A DNA stretch of 64,000 nucleotides. Source: Papio anubis. Taxonomy: Eukaryota; Chordata; Mammalia; Primates; Cercopithecidae. Every line of letters begins with the position of its first letter. Within the stretch, counting starts at the first letter, position 1. Under the pieces are notes generated by a model that worked only from the letters and a program-made list of their open reading frames with translations, did not search any database and was not told where the DNA came from. Position numbers and translations under genes: made by a program. Shown here piece by piece: positions 23,476 to 35,189 of the stretch. Location: contig NC_044991.1 of the NCBI RefSeq assembly GCF_008728515.1, positions 38,768,968 to 38,832,967 on the forward strand. The letters run 5' to 3'.

Positions 23476-25450
23476 AAAAGTAAATAGATATCAGGGACAT
23501 ACCTAAGGGACATGAATTCTACTAAGAAGGGACATCTACTGAATGCGTTTGGAAATTCCCGAGGGGACCAGAACCAACACACTCTGACCAAGAGGGTCAA
23601 GAAGGTACCTAGGCGAACAATATTAAGTATCTTTAGTTAAAAACAACTAAACAAACCAACCAACAACCCTCCTACTAATCTACTTCTGAGGCAGTTAGGT
23701 CTAAGGGCTGAGGGGTTACTGGTGAGGGGATGAGTCAGGGTAACCATCAAGGAGCTGAGAGACATAAGGAGAAATGAGCCTGCTTTGAGTCATTGGTTTG
23801 ATAATGTCAGTCTCTGGAGATCCACTCAAGCATCCTGCATGACTGCTGCACAAAGAGGAAGGCACAGATGGGGAGATGTCAATCAGGAAGAATCCTTAAG
23901 AACAGGAAGTTCAGTGGTTTACTTTGTGCTTGCTGAAAATTATGCTATTGGCCTCCTTTTGTTACCTGCAAATGGTGTGGGCGCAGAGTCTAGAAAATGA
24001 ACTCTCCGTGGCCGTTAAAGAGAGAACAGATAATCTTAAAGGCACCTTTCACATCAAACCCATTCCAAAAAGAATCTGGCAGCTTGGAGACTTTTACTTT
24101 TCTAGTAAGAAGCCTTTTCAGAGTAATATTTTCATTCTGCAGAAAATGAAGGTCCCTTGAAAAATGTCTGGGTTTTGCAAACATTTTCTCTGGTAAATGC
24201 AACGAGAGCTGGTGAGTCCCATCATTCTCTCTCTCTCTGTCTTTGCAAAGCAGACTGCAAACGAGGCCAGAGCTATTGCTTCCTCCAGCCCCACAAATAT
24301 TCTCTCCTTTCTCATCTCTCTCCCAGGACGGAAGCTCAAATTTCATTTCTCAGGTAAGCAACACATGCATTAGCTATCCAGCCGCTCTGTAAACACAAGA
24401 CAAGACCTGATAATGTCCCAGCAGGTGGGGCCTTATCCGGATTTCCCCAAGAATGTGCTAGTGTCCCAGTGACAGCAAGGACAACTGGCGTGAATATTCC
24501 AGCTGCTTGCTCCCTGATGAACTTCTGCTTTGTTGCCAAGCTTTAATGTCAAACTGCTGAGGGTCTGGCAAGGTCATTTTTCCCTCTTCCAGCTTCTTTC
24601 TCTTAATCACGCCTAATCTCTCACCCTCTGTAATGTTTCTCCTTGCAGAGCACTGCAGAATATACTGGTTTTGAAAGAGTCTTGAATTTGAGATGCTTGA
24701 GTGCAATTGTTACCTCTTCAAGCTTCCCCCGCCAAGAAAGATTGACAACACACAGACACTTAAGACTCCCCAATCATCATTTCTTTTATTCCAAAGGGAA
24801 GAGAGTAATCGTTTAATCTTATTTCTAACATGCTGGAAGCTGCCCTGATAAAAAGATCTGCCTAACTAGTAAAGGTGTCATGGGTGGATTTGTAGGATTA
24901 TAGCCTCTTTGTGCTGGGAGACTCTCAGGCTAGATAGACTGACGGGATGTCCAGCTCCTAAATTAACATTGGAAACTGTGGAGTGAGTCAGCCAAGGAAA
25001 AAAGTGGTCCAGTTCATCTGAAAATGCAAAATAGGGCTGAAGGACCAAGGGTCTTGTGACCATTTTGGTGAGTCATAGGGGATTTTTTTTCCTGCAGAAT
25101 AAAGTATCTCAAAACCGTAGGTATGTCCCAGACCTTTTTCTTGATAAACTTTCCCCTCAGCCAAGATTTTCCCTTGTCATAGTTTAATCTGTACCCATCG
25201 CTTTTTACCTGCAAGGCTGTTATATAACTAGACTTGGTCTTCTTTTAAGACCCTATCAACTGTCATTCACCGGCAAACAAAAGTTCCTTCTGGAGGTTTT
25301 TAATAACATACACACAACACATACGAACAAAAAAGGATGTAGAGCTCATTAGCATAGATCCACAACTCAATGCACCAAAGGGAGGAGCTGGAGCCACTTC
25401 CTTGTTTAGAGGCCTTGAGAAACACCCACAATGCCTTGTCTGAAAGTGGC
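23476..25450. other. Repeat-poor intronic sequence
   Basis: About 2 kb without a recognisable repeat. A (TC)n run lies near 24226-24240. Several short overlapping frames exist on both strands, but none shows a known domain or splice signals. Confidence 0.45.
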
Positions 25451-25454
25451 TGGA

Positions 25455-25930
25455 TTTTATCTACGTATCTATGCTCCAGTAATATCAGTTGCTGAAAAAG
25501 TTACTCCAAAATGCGGTAGCATAAAACAACCATTCTTGTGATCACAGATCCTATGGATCCATGGGAAAGCTCATCTCTGCGTTAGTTGGCATCAACTGGG
25601 GTGGCTTGAGGATTGCAGGCTGAAACCATACGCATATTACATATTATCAGTCTGGCTTCTCAGTTGGAAACATTCAAACAGTTGTGGAGAGAACATCTGA
25701 GGCTCCCTGAGCATCTCTCTCCATGTATGGTCTCCAGCATGGTCCCTTCAGGTAGCTGGTAGCTGGGTTTGCTTCATGGCGGCTACCAGCTCCGAAGATC
25801 AATGTCCCAAGAAAGGGAGAGAGAGAGAGCAAGTCAAGGGGAAAGCCATAATGCTTTTTCTGACCTAGCCTGGGAGCCATGCAAGGTCACTTCTGTCTCA
25901 TATTTGCTGTAAGGGAATTGCTGGGCTGGC
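25455..25930. mobile_element. Old interspersed repeat, family not named
   Basis: The text aaaatgcggtagcataaaac, then catctctgcgttagttggc, ggtctccagcatggtccctt and a gagagagagagc run resembles a common mammalian repeat, but I cannot assign the family. Confidence 0.35.
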
Positions 25931-26284
25931 TCCTTATCAAGGGAAGGGTAATTAGATGCCACTTTTTGGTGGGAGGAGAATAAAATAATTTGCTGTCACA
26001 TTTTAAGCCTCTGTAATTAGGCAGGGTGAGATGTGGGGCACTGGGGGAGCAAAGTGGGGTAGCTGGCTGGAGCTCTGGGCTGTCCTGGCGGTTCACCCTG
26101 CTGTGGTTTTACAGTTTGATTTGTGGGAATCTGAACAATTCAGCACTTTCCAACAGTAAAAATGACTGGTCACACAAGCTTTCTGGATCTGAGGACAAAG
26201 TTGGGCATGCCTCGATCCCATGGATCATAAGAAGGAAAGGGCTATGCCTTGAGAATCTGCTAAACTTTCATCTGAAATAACAGT

Positions 26285-26450
26285 TCCCAACACTGTTTTA
26301 ACTCCTACCTAACTCATGAGGTATTAACTCATTTAATCTTTACAACAACCCCACTAGGTAGGCACTATCACTGTGCCCATTTTTCAAATGTGGGAACAGA
26401 GGCACAGAGGCTTAAAAAGCACTTCTTAAGATCACCTAGTTAGTACATGA
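26285..26450 (+). mobile_element. MIR SINE
   Basis: Sense MIR: gaggtattaactcatttaat, ctttacaacaaccccactag, gtgggaacagaggcacagag, agatcacctagttagta. Confidence 0.85.
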
Positions 26451-26451
26451 T

Positions 26452-26843
26452 TGTCATGGGCTGAGTTCTGTCTCCCCCAACATTCATATGTTGAAGTCTT
26501 ACCCCCTAGTATCCCAGAAGGCAACTGTATTTGGAGCAAGGGTCTTTAAAGAGGTAATTAAAATTATAATGAGGTCATAGGGGTGGGCCCTAATCCCATC
26601 TGACTGGTGTCCTTATAAGAAGAGGAAATTAGGATACAGACATGCACAGAAGGAAGAGCCTGTGAAGACATGGGGAGGGGAAAGACGGCACCTGCAAGGT
26701 GAGGAGGGAAAGCCAGAAGAAAGCAACCCTCCTGACAGCTTGATCTCAGACTTCCAGCCTCCGGAAGTGTGAGAAAATAAATTTCTGTTGGGTAAGCCAC
26801 CCACTCTGCTGTGCTTTGCTATGGCAGCCCAAGTAGACTAACA
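26452..26843 (+). mobile_element. MLT1-like MaLR LTR, near complete
   Basis: Starts tgtcatgggctgagttctg and continues with ggcaactgtatttggagcaa, gaggtcataggggtgggccc, ctgactggtgtccttataag and gtgagaaaataaatttctg (AATAAA), ending ggcagcccaagtagactaac. One of the best-preserved MaLR LTRs here. Confidence 0.85.
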
Positions 26844-26844
26844 G

Positions 26845-28035
26845 AGCAGTGATGTTGGAACCTGCGTGTAAACAGCCTGACTCTTACCCATCCCACTGCT
26901 GGGGCTGGAAAGTGGGGTCCCCACTAGTGACCTTCTTCCCCATCTTTCCCCACCACTAGTACCAAACATGTTTTAGGACAGGCTGACACTTCTTTCCTTC
27001 AAATTTCCAGGTAGATGCTCCGTGGAAATGCTAGGAGGAGAAGTCAATTTAAAGCGAAGAAGGAAAATGAACAAACAAACAAACAAAAAACCAAAAGCAC
27101 AAGAGAACCTGAAATGAGATCATTTAAAATAAGATGAGAGGCGTTTTAAAGCTCCCTGGGATCCGGCTTGGAAGTTGGAGATCAAAAAGAAAGTCCCAGG
27201 GCCCTTCAGTCTTTTCATTATGTAACATGCCGCCTCATCTGAACCGCAGACTGGAAATTCCTGCTGGGACACCACCATTCTTTTTATTAAATCCCTCTTT
27301 TTATAATTGCTGCTGTGACAGGCAGAAAGCTTATGGGCTAGGGGTGGAATCTGGGAATATGTGGTTTGGGATAGAGATTGTGGGCAGCAAACTTCCCCAC
27401 TGGGGACAGTCTCTGGCTCCAGACCTCAGAGAGGAAGCCCAAGCCGCCCTCCTGCAGGCAGTCTTGGTTTGCAACAGCAGAATTTTCACGACTATTTGCC
27501 TCCCCAGATCTTCCCTGAAACAAAAGTCATGTACAGTGTTTCCTGAACCTGTGTGAGAAGAAAAGACTGTGCTATCAAGGCCAGCTCCACCAGGCACCTC
27601 TAAGCCCTCTAAGTCCCAGGGTGCTGCTCCCTTCCTCGCTGGCCAGTGCTAGAGGCAGCGGGAGAAGGGCCTGGATATATGTCTGTGGCTTCCACAGTCC
27701 TGGGAGCTTCGTGCCCAGCACCTCCAGGTAATACTCAGAGGTGACACACAAACTCCCTACAAGGAAGGGTCTGCTGTTCAGCTGCAGATGGATGTGGCCA
27801 TCAGGTGGCTTCAAGCTGTTGGCTCCACTGGGCTGGGTCAACCTCAGCCACAGAGAGCTACCTCACCTACATCACGCCCTTCCTGGAAGGCCCACCTCCA
27901 CTGACACAGAGGCAGTGGTATACATTCCTGGCAATTTGGGCCCAGTATGAACCACATTTGTTCCAGACCTCTTTGTCAACTTGGCTGGGACTCTGGTGAG
28001 CCTGCATCACTGCTTGACTTCATCTTCCTCTCCTT
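26845..28035. other. Intronic sequence, mostly unrecognised
   Basis: Contains a short (AAAC)n at about 27068-27090. Open frames at 27134-27556 (plus) and 27331-27597 (minus) overlap one another and show no domain. Confidence 0.45.
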
Positions 28036-28039
28036 TCCT

Positions 28040-28450
28040 TTCACAGGCATTGTATTAGTTAGGGGTCTCAGAGGGAAAGCACCAATAGGATGTACGTACC
28101 TACAGAAGGAGTTTACTAGGGAGAATTGGCTCAGATAATTACAAGGCGAAGTCCCACCACAGGCTGTCTGCAAGCTCGGGAAGAGAGAAGCCAGTAGTGG
28201 CTGAGTCTGAGTCCAAAAGCCTCAAAAGCAGGGAAGCCAACAGTGTAGCCTTCAGTCTGTGGGCAAAGGTCCAAGAGGCCCCAGGAAGCCACTGGTTCAA
28301 GTCCCAGAGTCCAAAGGCCAAAGAACCTGGAGTCTGATGTCCAAGGGCAGGAGGAACAGAAGCAAGGGTCCAGTGTGGGAAGAAGAAGAGAGCCAGAAGA
28401 CTCACCAAGCAAAGCTATCCCCTCTTGTTCTGCCTGCTTTGTTCTGGTGT
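28040..28450. mobile_element. Old interspersed repeat, family not named
   Basis: Begins with tattagttaggggtctcaga and ggaaagcaccaataggatgt, a start shared by a common mammalian repeat. The later part repeats gtccaa/gtccag words. The MST LTR fragment begins directly after it. Confidence 0.4.
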
Positions 28451-28452
28451 TG

Positions 28453-28802
28453 GTAGCTGACTGGATCATGGGGGTGGATTTCTCATGAATGGTTTAGCAT
28501 CATCCCCTTTTTGCTGTTCTCAGGATAGTGAGTGAATTCTTGGGAGATCTGGTTGTTTGAAAGTGTGTAGCACCTCCTGCCTTGCTCTCTCTTGCTCCTG
28601 CTCTGGCCATGTGATATGCCTGTTCTCCCTTCACCTTCCGTCATGATTGTAAGCTTCCTGAGGCCCCTCCAGAAACCGAACGGATGCCCGCATTATGTTT
28701 CCTGTACAGTCTGCAGAATGTGAGCCAATTAAAACTATTTTCTTTGTAAATTACCCAGTCTCAGCTATTTCTTTATAGCAATTTGAGAACGGACTAACAT
28801 AG
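28453..28802 (+). mobile_element. MST-type MaLR LTR, 5'-truncated
   Basis: Sequence from ctggatcatgggggtggatt, cttccgtcatgattgtaagc, cctgtacagtctgcagaatg, aaattacccagtctcagcta to gagaacggactaacata matches the 3' three quarters of an MST LTR. Confidence 0.85.
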
Positions 28803-28804
28803 GT

Positions 28805-29735
28805 ATTGATTTAAAAACATCTTGCACTCAAAACTCCATCTTAGTGTCTGCTTCCAGACAACCCAACTGGTGACAGCATTTAATTAATTCATTTACAACT
28901 TCTGGACTCTGATTTGATCTTTCCATGACAGATTTTTTTTTTTTTTAATGACTCTCCCCTTCCCCCACCAAAAACATAAGAAAGTCTGAACCAAATAACA
29001 ACAAAACCAACTGGAGAAGGAATTAAACCACTTGGTGGTTAAGATGCTTTATCCCTTAGAGATCTGTTTAAGGATGAAGCTAAAGACGACATAGTCTGTA
29101 AAATTAAAGCTTAAAAGATTATGGCTTTAACAAAAAGATTATGGTTTGGATGATGAGCAAACAGAAGAGATTCACTAATCACAGTGCACACATACACACA
29201 CACATGTCCCACCAGCAAATTTCAATTTGAGTTGTTAAATGCTAACCCAGTGGATCATTGATCTTCCTTCTAATCCAGTCTCATTATCTGTTACCAGTCT
29301 TAGTGTTCTTAGCAGAGTGATCCAGGTCAGGGATCTACCTAGGAAAAGAGGCAAAATCACAGCAGCTGCAGAGTCAGCGGCATTTTAACTTGAATCCACA
29401 TGGCACCAACAGAGGCCTCAGTGTCACCGAGCGCACTCTCCCAACTCTACAATTTGGGCTGCGTCTTTGGCTCATAAGAACCTGCTGTGCAATGGCACTT
29501 GCTCTCTCCTTGCCCACAGTCCATCTTCGTGGCCCAGAATAACATGTGCTAAGTGGGCAAGAAAGGCAGAATGGGATCTGAATAGATCTTTGCCAGGTTC
29601 TGGGGTAAAAACTAATGTCTGGAGGAAGGAGAATCAATGGGCCTGTGGCACTAAGGGACAGCTTCCAGGAGCGGATGGGCTTGGGCCCAGCCCTGCAGGA
29701 AGCACATTCTAGGAGAAAGATGTTGCATGTCCAAG
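28805..29735. other. Intronic sequence, nothing recognised
   Basis: Contains a T run at about 28932-28946 and a short CA stretch near 29188-29203; otherwise nothing. Confidence 0.5.
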
Positions 29736-29992
29736 AACATAATAACAGGTCATTTTTACTGAGCACTTTCTATATACCTGGTGCCATTCTAAGTACTCTG
29801 AGTGTATTAACTCATTTAATTAATGCAATTACTCCATGAGGTAAAGCTATTATTATTAATCCATCTTACAGTTGAGGAAACTGAGGCACAGAGAATTTAA
29901 TTAATTTGCTCAATGTCATACAGATAGCAAATGGTAAAGATGGATTTTAGTCCCAACAGTCTGGCTGTAAATCTCAAGCTCTTAATCACACT
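29736..29992 (+). mobile_element. MIR SINE, near full length
   Basis: Long sense MIR: ttttactgagcactttctat, gtattaactcatttaattaa, cagttgaggaaactgaggca, caatgtcatacagatagcaa, cagtctggctgtaaatctca. Confidence 0.9.
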
Positions 29993-29995
29993 CTC

Positions 29996-30735
29996 AATTG
30001 CAATCTCTTAAAGATTCCAGATGCAAACTGGCCCACCCTCATCACACTGTTGAAACTGCTCATCAGATCTGTGGATACACACAACTGGGAGGCAGAGCCA
30101 GCCCCTGCATAAGAGAATCAAGATTTAAAAAGATATCAACAGCCTGCGTCAGGACAAACAAGAGTGGTGTAAGCGGGTTGAACACAAAGAATCTCACATC
30201 TTAATATAGAACAGGGTGGTGCACGGGAAAAATAATGGAGACTGGAGCTGCTCAAACATTCCCATGAGTCAAGGGTGAGCATCAACAGCTACACAAACCA
30301 ACGCAGCCTTCATCTGGGTGAAAAGGTTTTTCATGTGATGGGGAAGAGGTGGGCATCTCTCCATGCTCAGCATTGTTCACTACACTTCTGGAGAATAATA
30401 TCCTCCAGGTCTGGATCCCACTCTGCAAGGGAGACACTGGCCATGCGTGAATATCCCAAGGAGGAACAGGTGTCTTGAGGCCAAGAGGCAGAGAACGGTT
30501 TCCATCATAGGCAGAAGTGATGCCCAGGAATTGATCTGAGATTATTTGATTAAAACGGGGAATAGATGTATTTTGTTTTGGCAGAGAATGCAGAAACGGA
30601 ACCAAGTGCCACACATTCCAGGGAGAATTCAGCATGATAATCTAAAAAGGAACTCTTTAAAAAATTAATACAAATGCCTTGTAACATGGTAGGCTCTTTA
30701 TCCTTGAACAATAAGCCATTGGGGATAGGTACTTG
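29996..30735. other. Intronic sequence, nothing recognised
   Basis: No gene or named repeat. Confidence 0.5.
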
Positions 30736-31470
30736 ATTATGGTGTTTGTTCAGCCATCAGTCAGCCACCAAGTGGATCTTGGGCACTGTTCAGATATTGA
30801 GGACACAGCAAGAAACAAAACTGATAAACCTGTCTGCTCCATAATACTCACATTCCATTGGAGGAAGGTGTATAATACACAAATAGATTGTAAATTATGC
30901 AGCATGTTCATGATGATACATAGGATGGAGAATTAAAGCTTAAAAGACACAGAAGGGGAACTGGGGGTTCTGGGTGGGGACATGTGTGAACATGTGAGTA
31001 GGGTGACCACAAAAGACCGTACCAAGATGGTGACATTTGGAAAGGCATGAGGGAGCGAACATGTGGAAGTGTGGGGCACGGATATCCATGAACAAAGGCA
31101 GAGCAGGTGCCAAGGCAGGACCGTGTGGGAAACAGCAAGGTGGTCAGGGAGACTGGAGGGGCCTGAGGAAGTGGTGGCCTGTAGGTGAGGAAGTCTGAGG
31201 GCTAATGGGGCCTCAGGGCCCTGGAGTTTGCCTTTTACTCTGAGTGCGATGGGGCCCTGGTAGAGGGTGTAAGTGGAGTGGCTCTACTCAGACCTTCTGA
31301 CATGATTCTGACTGCTTGGTGGGGCACACAGCACCCACCAGGAGATGAGGAAAGAAACAGGGAGAGCCCTGAGGTTTGCCTCCTGCAGACATCCCAAGGA
31401 GGGATGATGGCAGCTCAGCCAGGTGGCAGCAGAGGGGATGATCACAGTGGTCAGATTCTGGATGTATTTT

Positions 31471-31910
31471 TAAAAACATTTATTTTGTACACACACACAT
31501 ACACGCACGCACACACACACACACGCGCACACACACACGCACACGCACACACACACACACACGCACACATACACACATACACACACACATACACACACAC
31601 ACTTTTCTTAAGGGTTCTTGAGTTTTATTTTTTTCCTTTTACTTTTCATTGACATGTGATATTAAATAACTGTGCATATTTGTAGGATACAGAGTGATAT
31701 TTTGATACATGTATACAATGCTTAACGATCACATCAGGGTACACAGCAGATCCATCACCTTGAACACTGATCATTTTTTTGTGTTGTGCACATTAAAAAT
31801 CCTCTCTTCTAACTTCTTGAAAGTATACAGTAAATCACTGTCAACCATATTTGCCCTGCGGTGCTACAGAACGCCAGAGCTTCTTCCTCCCATCTAGCAG
31901 TAACTTTGCA
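31471..31910 (-). mobile_element. 5'-truncated L1 3' end with CA-rich tail segment
   Basis: Antisense L1 3' UTR at about 31610-31910 (acagagtgatattttgatac, catgtatacaatgcttaacg, aaatcctctcttctaacttc). A perfect 14-bp target-site duplication, tctggatgtatttt, lies at 31457-31470 and 31911-31924. Between the L1 end and the left duplication is a (CA)n block and, on the minus strand, acaaaataaatgttttt, so the inserted piece extends beyond L1 proper. Confidence 0.85.
31489..31602. repeat. (CA)n microsatellite
   Basis: About 114 bp of CA dinucleotides broken by cg and ta units. It lies inside the L1 insertion, next to the L1 3' end. Confidence 0.97.
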
Positions 31911-32315
31911 TCTGGATGTATTTTGAAGGTAGAGCTGCAGGATTTCCTGTTAGCTTTGACGTGGGATATGGGGCATAGGGTCAACCAAGGATGGCCCCAA
32001 GGTTTGTTGGAGCTGCTGGAAAGATGGAGACACCATTTACTTAGAAGATTTGATGTTGGGAGGAGGGCCAAGAGTGCAGGTCTGGACATATTTCAGAATG
32101 TCAAAGTAATGGTCTCAAAGTCCTTTTTCAGAGAAAGACACTTCTCCTATTATTTAAACTTAATAAACATGAGGATAGCTGGTGAAAAAGACACGGTCAG
32201 GTAAACTATCTGAAATGGTAGTAAGCTGCATAAGTAAAGAATGGTTGCGTTGAGATTTTATCTTGAAAAGCAAAACATGTGAACCTAACATTTCCTTAAA
32301 AATTTAGGTTGTAAT

Positions 32316-32635
32316 GAAAACACATGGACACAGGGAGGGGAACAACACACACTGGGGCCTCTTGGAGGTTGGTGGCAAGGGGAGGGAGAGCATTAGGATA
32401 AATACCTAATGCATGCGGGACTTAAAACCTGGATGATGGGTTGATAGGTGCAGCAAACCACCATGGCACATGTATACCTATGGAACAAATCTGCACATTC
32501 TGCACATGTATCTCGGAAGTTAAAGTAAAATTAAAAAATAAATATATCCATACACAAAAATAAATCTAAAAAAATTAAGATTTCTCTATTGTGGTAGGAC
32601 AGAAATAAAAGTCTTTATAACTGAAAAAAAAAAAA
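32316..32635 (+). mobile_element. 5'-truncated L1 3' end with short 3' transduction
   Basis: L1 tail from acacatggacacagggaggg through gcaccatggcacatg-type sequence to tctgcacatgtatctcggaa, ending in A-rich DNA near 32545. A further 80 bp of non-L1 sequence contains AATAAA at 32604-32609, 14 nt before a pure A run at 32624-32641. Flanks 32298-32315 and 32636-32653 agree at 15 of 18 bases (aaaaatttaggttgtaat versus aaaaaatcaggttataat), after an L1-endonuclease-like TT|AAAA site. Confidence 0.82.
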
Positions 32636-32654
32636 AAAAAATCAGGTTATAATA

Positions 32655-33775
32655 GCAACCATGCCCTGCCACCAAGTTAATTGTTCCTTGGTGTAATTTC
32701 CCCATAAAATGGTAGAAGAACATAAGATAATAACCCCCTCTTTCATATTTCATTTTCCCACATGGTCATAAAGAGAGTTTGGGGAAAAATATTCAAGAGT
32801 TTCATCAAGTTTTCCAAGTCTCGATCCTAATCCTTTAATATTAGAATCATTTTCTTGGGAGGGATATAGAACCTGGGTCATCATCCGTGACTTTTTTCTT
32901 CCTCGATTGCAGGAGCCTCCTTCATTGATGCCTTTGTACATGGGATGGGGCCATCATTCAACACGTCCGCTTCATGAAACCCTCTGTCTCTGCCAGATTT
33001 TCAGTTTCAGTTTGCAGTCAGTTTGTATTTTTATGGGCATGTTATAATTTCCAACAAATGCCCAAAACTGGCCTATGTAATGATTAGGAAGAGATGCTAT
33101 TGTTAAGCAGGAAAAGAAGTAGGAGGGGGCCCAGGTTTTTAAAGTGGTTAGTTCATTAGTGAATATTGCGTGTTTTGACAAGTTCACTTTCCTATGCAAC
33201 CTGCCAACAGCAGTGATTCAGATGATGAATGCTGAACTTAGATCCTCCGTTATACATCACACCCTCCTTTTTGACAACTTAAAAAACATACTGTTATTCT
33301 TTTTAAAAGGCTTATTGTGACATGGTCATTCTATAGAAACAACCAAAGCATACATGAAACATGGAGCAAGTATTGCTAATCTGCAAAGAAAAGTTATTTA
33401 CCTAGTTATGCTTCTTATAGAACTGTGTGTCCTAAATGAGAAGACACCAGCAAATGGCACAGATATTAAAGGACTGACTTTAACTCATGTTGTAGAATGA
33501 TGCATTGGGATCTTGAAGTCTGTACAATCCATTTGGTAATCATTTACCAACCTGTAACTTCACATTTCCTGTGGTCTTTGATATGTATTTAAATCTTATG
33601 TTGCTAATTAACAGTCACCTGTGTATGTATTTTTCTGTACACTCTTACTCCATATCATCATCACCAAAGAAAGCAAATACCAGAACAATCAATTCAGACG
33701 AACAAGTTTAGGAGTCTATTAAAGATAATCATCGGCCCACACCAATAACAAGATAAAACCGAAAGATTGCTATGG
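32655..33775. other. Intronic sequence, nothing recognised
   Basis: No gene or named repeat. Confidence 0.5.
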
Positions 33776-33779
33776 AAGT

Positions 33780-34370
33780 TCAAAGAAGAGAAGATTGTGT
33801 CTACCTGGGGAAATCAGGGAAGGCTTCTTGCAGGAGGTGACACAGACTATAGCTCTGAAGGACAAAAATGACTTGACTTGCACTTTTAAAATTGGGAGAC
33901 GGGTTGAAGTGAACAGAGATGAAAAAGGGCATTCTGGTTAGGAAGAACAACATAAGCACAAGCACACAGGTAAGACAATGAAGGTAAGACACAGTAATAA
34001 GCAGTTCAGTTCTGCTGTAGATATGGACAGAGGAAAGCCAGCCAGACATGGGAAAGGGCTACTGGGATGTGACCATCAAAGGGGGACTTTCAGGCAAGAG
34101 GCAAGGTCAGAGTAGAGGCTCAGGAAACCTTATCAGTATGAAAATGAATTTGATGGAGCAGAGGATAAACGACAGAGAGACAGGGGTGAGGGGACTTTGG
34201 TAGTCCAGGTGACCAAGAGTGGAGGTCTAGATTGGATGGTGCAGTGGACTTGGAAAGCAAGGGGCAGGATGAGAAATGCTACAATGGAAGAATTGATTAG
34301 ATTTGACAGTAGTCTGGATGTGGACAGTCGGCCATGAGGCTGAGGCTTAAAGGCTGAGTGACAGAAACCA
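33780..34370 (+). mobile_element. Old interspersed repeat, same family as 30830-32090; not named
   Basis: Order of motifs: aatcagggaaggcttcttgc, aaaagggcattctggttagg, taagcacaagcacacaggta, actttggtagtccaggtgac. Highly diverged. Confidence 0.4.
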
Positions 34371-34374
34371 CAAA

Positions 34375-35055
34375 AGTGCACCCAATGCACCAGAAGAACT
34401 CAGGTGAAATGGCACATTAATGAGCAAGTAATTTAGTTCATAGTTTAGACCCTCAATTGGAGACTGCCTCAGAAGGCCCAGGCTGGAAAGATCTGGCACC
34501 CATTTGCAAACTATGTCCTGAGGATGGGAGAAAAATCAAGAATAAGGATGATGAGTGGGGTGCCAGAGGAGGGGACTGATGTCATGACAGCAGATGAGAT
34601 CATCCCTTTTGAAGGAGGTGTGGCCAAGAGCAGCTCCGTTGGGGAAGGAATGCTACCATTTGGGGTGAGAAAAGAGGGGTTTCAGGAGGAAGAAAGCATT
34701 TTGTAGAGTAGAGCAGGTGGAGAGGGTGCACAATGAGATTGTTCACTGGATTGGTGTCCAGGAAAAAGATCTATGGGGAGTCTAAAGAATCAGTTTAAAT
34801 TGGGGATCAGACAGAAGGAGGCAAGTCTCATGTTATAGGATCTCAAAGGATATCTGTGAACTGACTCATATTTCTGGTGGCCTCCTTGAAGATAACCAAC
34901 TGAACTCATTCACACGCCCAACCCTCTTCTAAGCCTACATTCTCTTCCTTAATTCACAGAGGGGCCTCAGGGGCTGCAGAGGGACAAGGGTTGATAGGTG
35001 TACCAAGTGCGAGGCATGGCTTGGTCGCACACTGTCCACATATACACTGGAAGTA
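34375..35055. other. Intronic sequence, nothing recognised
   Basis: Part may continue the repeat ending near 34370. No coding signal. Confidence 0.45.
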
Positions 35056-35059
35056 CCAA

Positions 35060-35185
35060 AGCGGAACAGTGGGGTTCAAGTCCTAGTTTGACAGTTCTTC
35101 ACTGTGTGGACTTGCACAGGCCACACCCACTTCTGACCACCAGTTCATTCACCTGCAAAATGAGGGACTGGACCTCCTGGTTTCT
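35060..35185 (-). mobile_element. MIR SINE, antisense
   Basis: Shows cactgtgtggacttgcacag and ttcattcacctgcaaaatga in the order of a reversed MIR; diverged. Confidence 0.55.
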
Positions 35186-35189
35186 GACA

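Larger units (their letters stand above)
30830..32090 (+). mobile_element. Old interspersed repeat, split by an L1; family not named
   Basis: Left part 30830-31470 (ctcacattccattggaggaa, agggtgaccacaaaagaccg, gccttttactctgagtgcga) and right part 31911-32090 (tgtattttgaaggtagagct, aaggatggccccaaggtttg) follow in the order of one widespread mammalian repeat. The same family recurs at 33780-34370. The L1 at 31471-31910 interrupts it. Confidence 0.5.
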
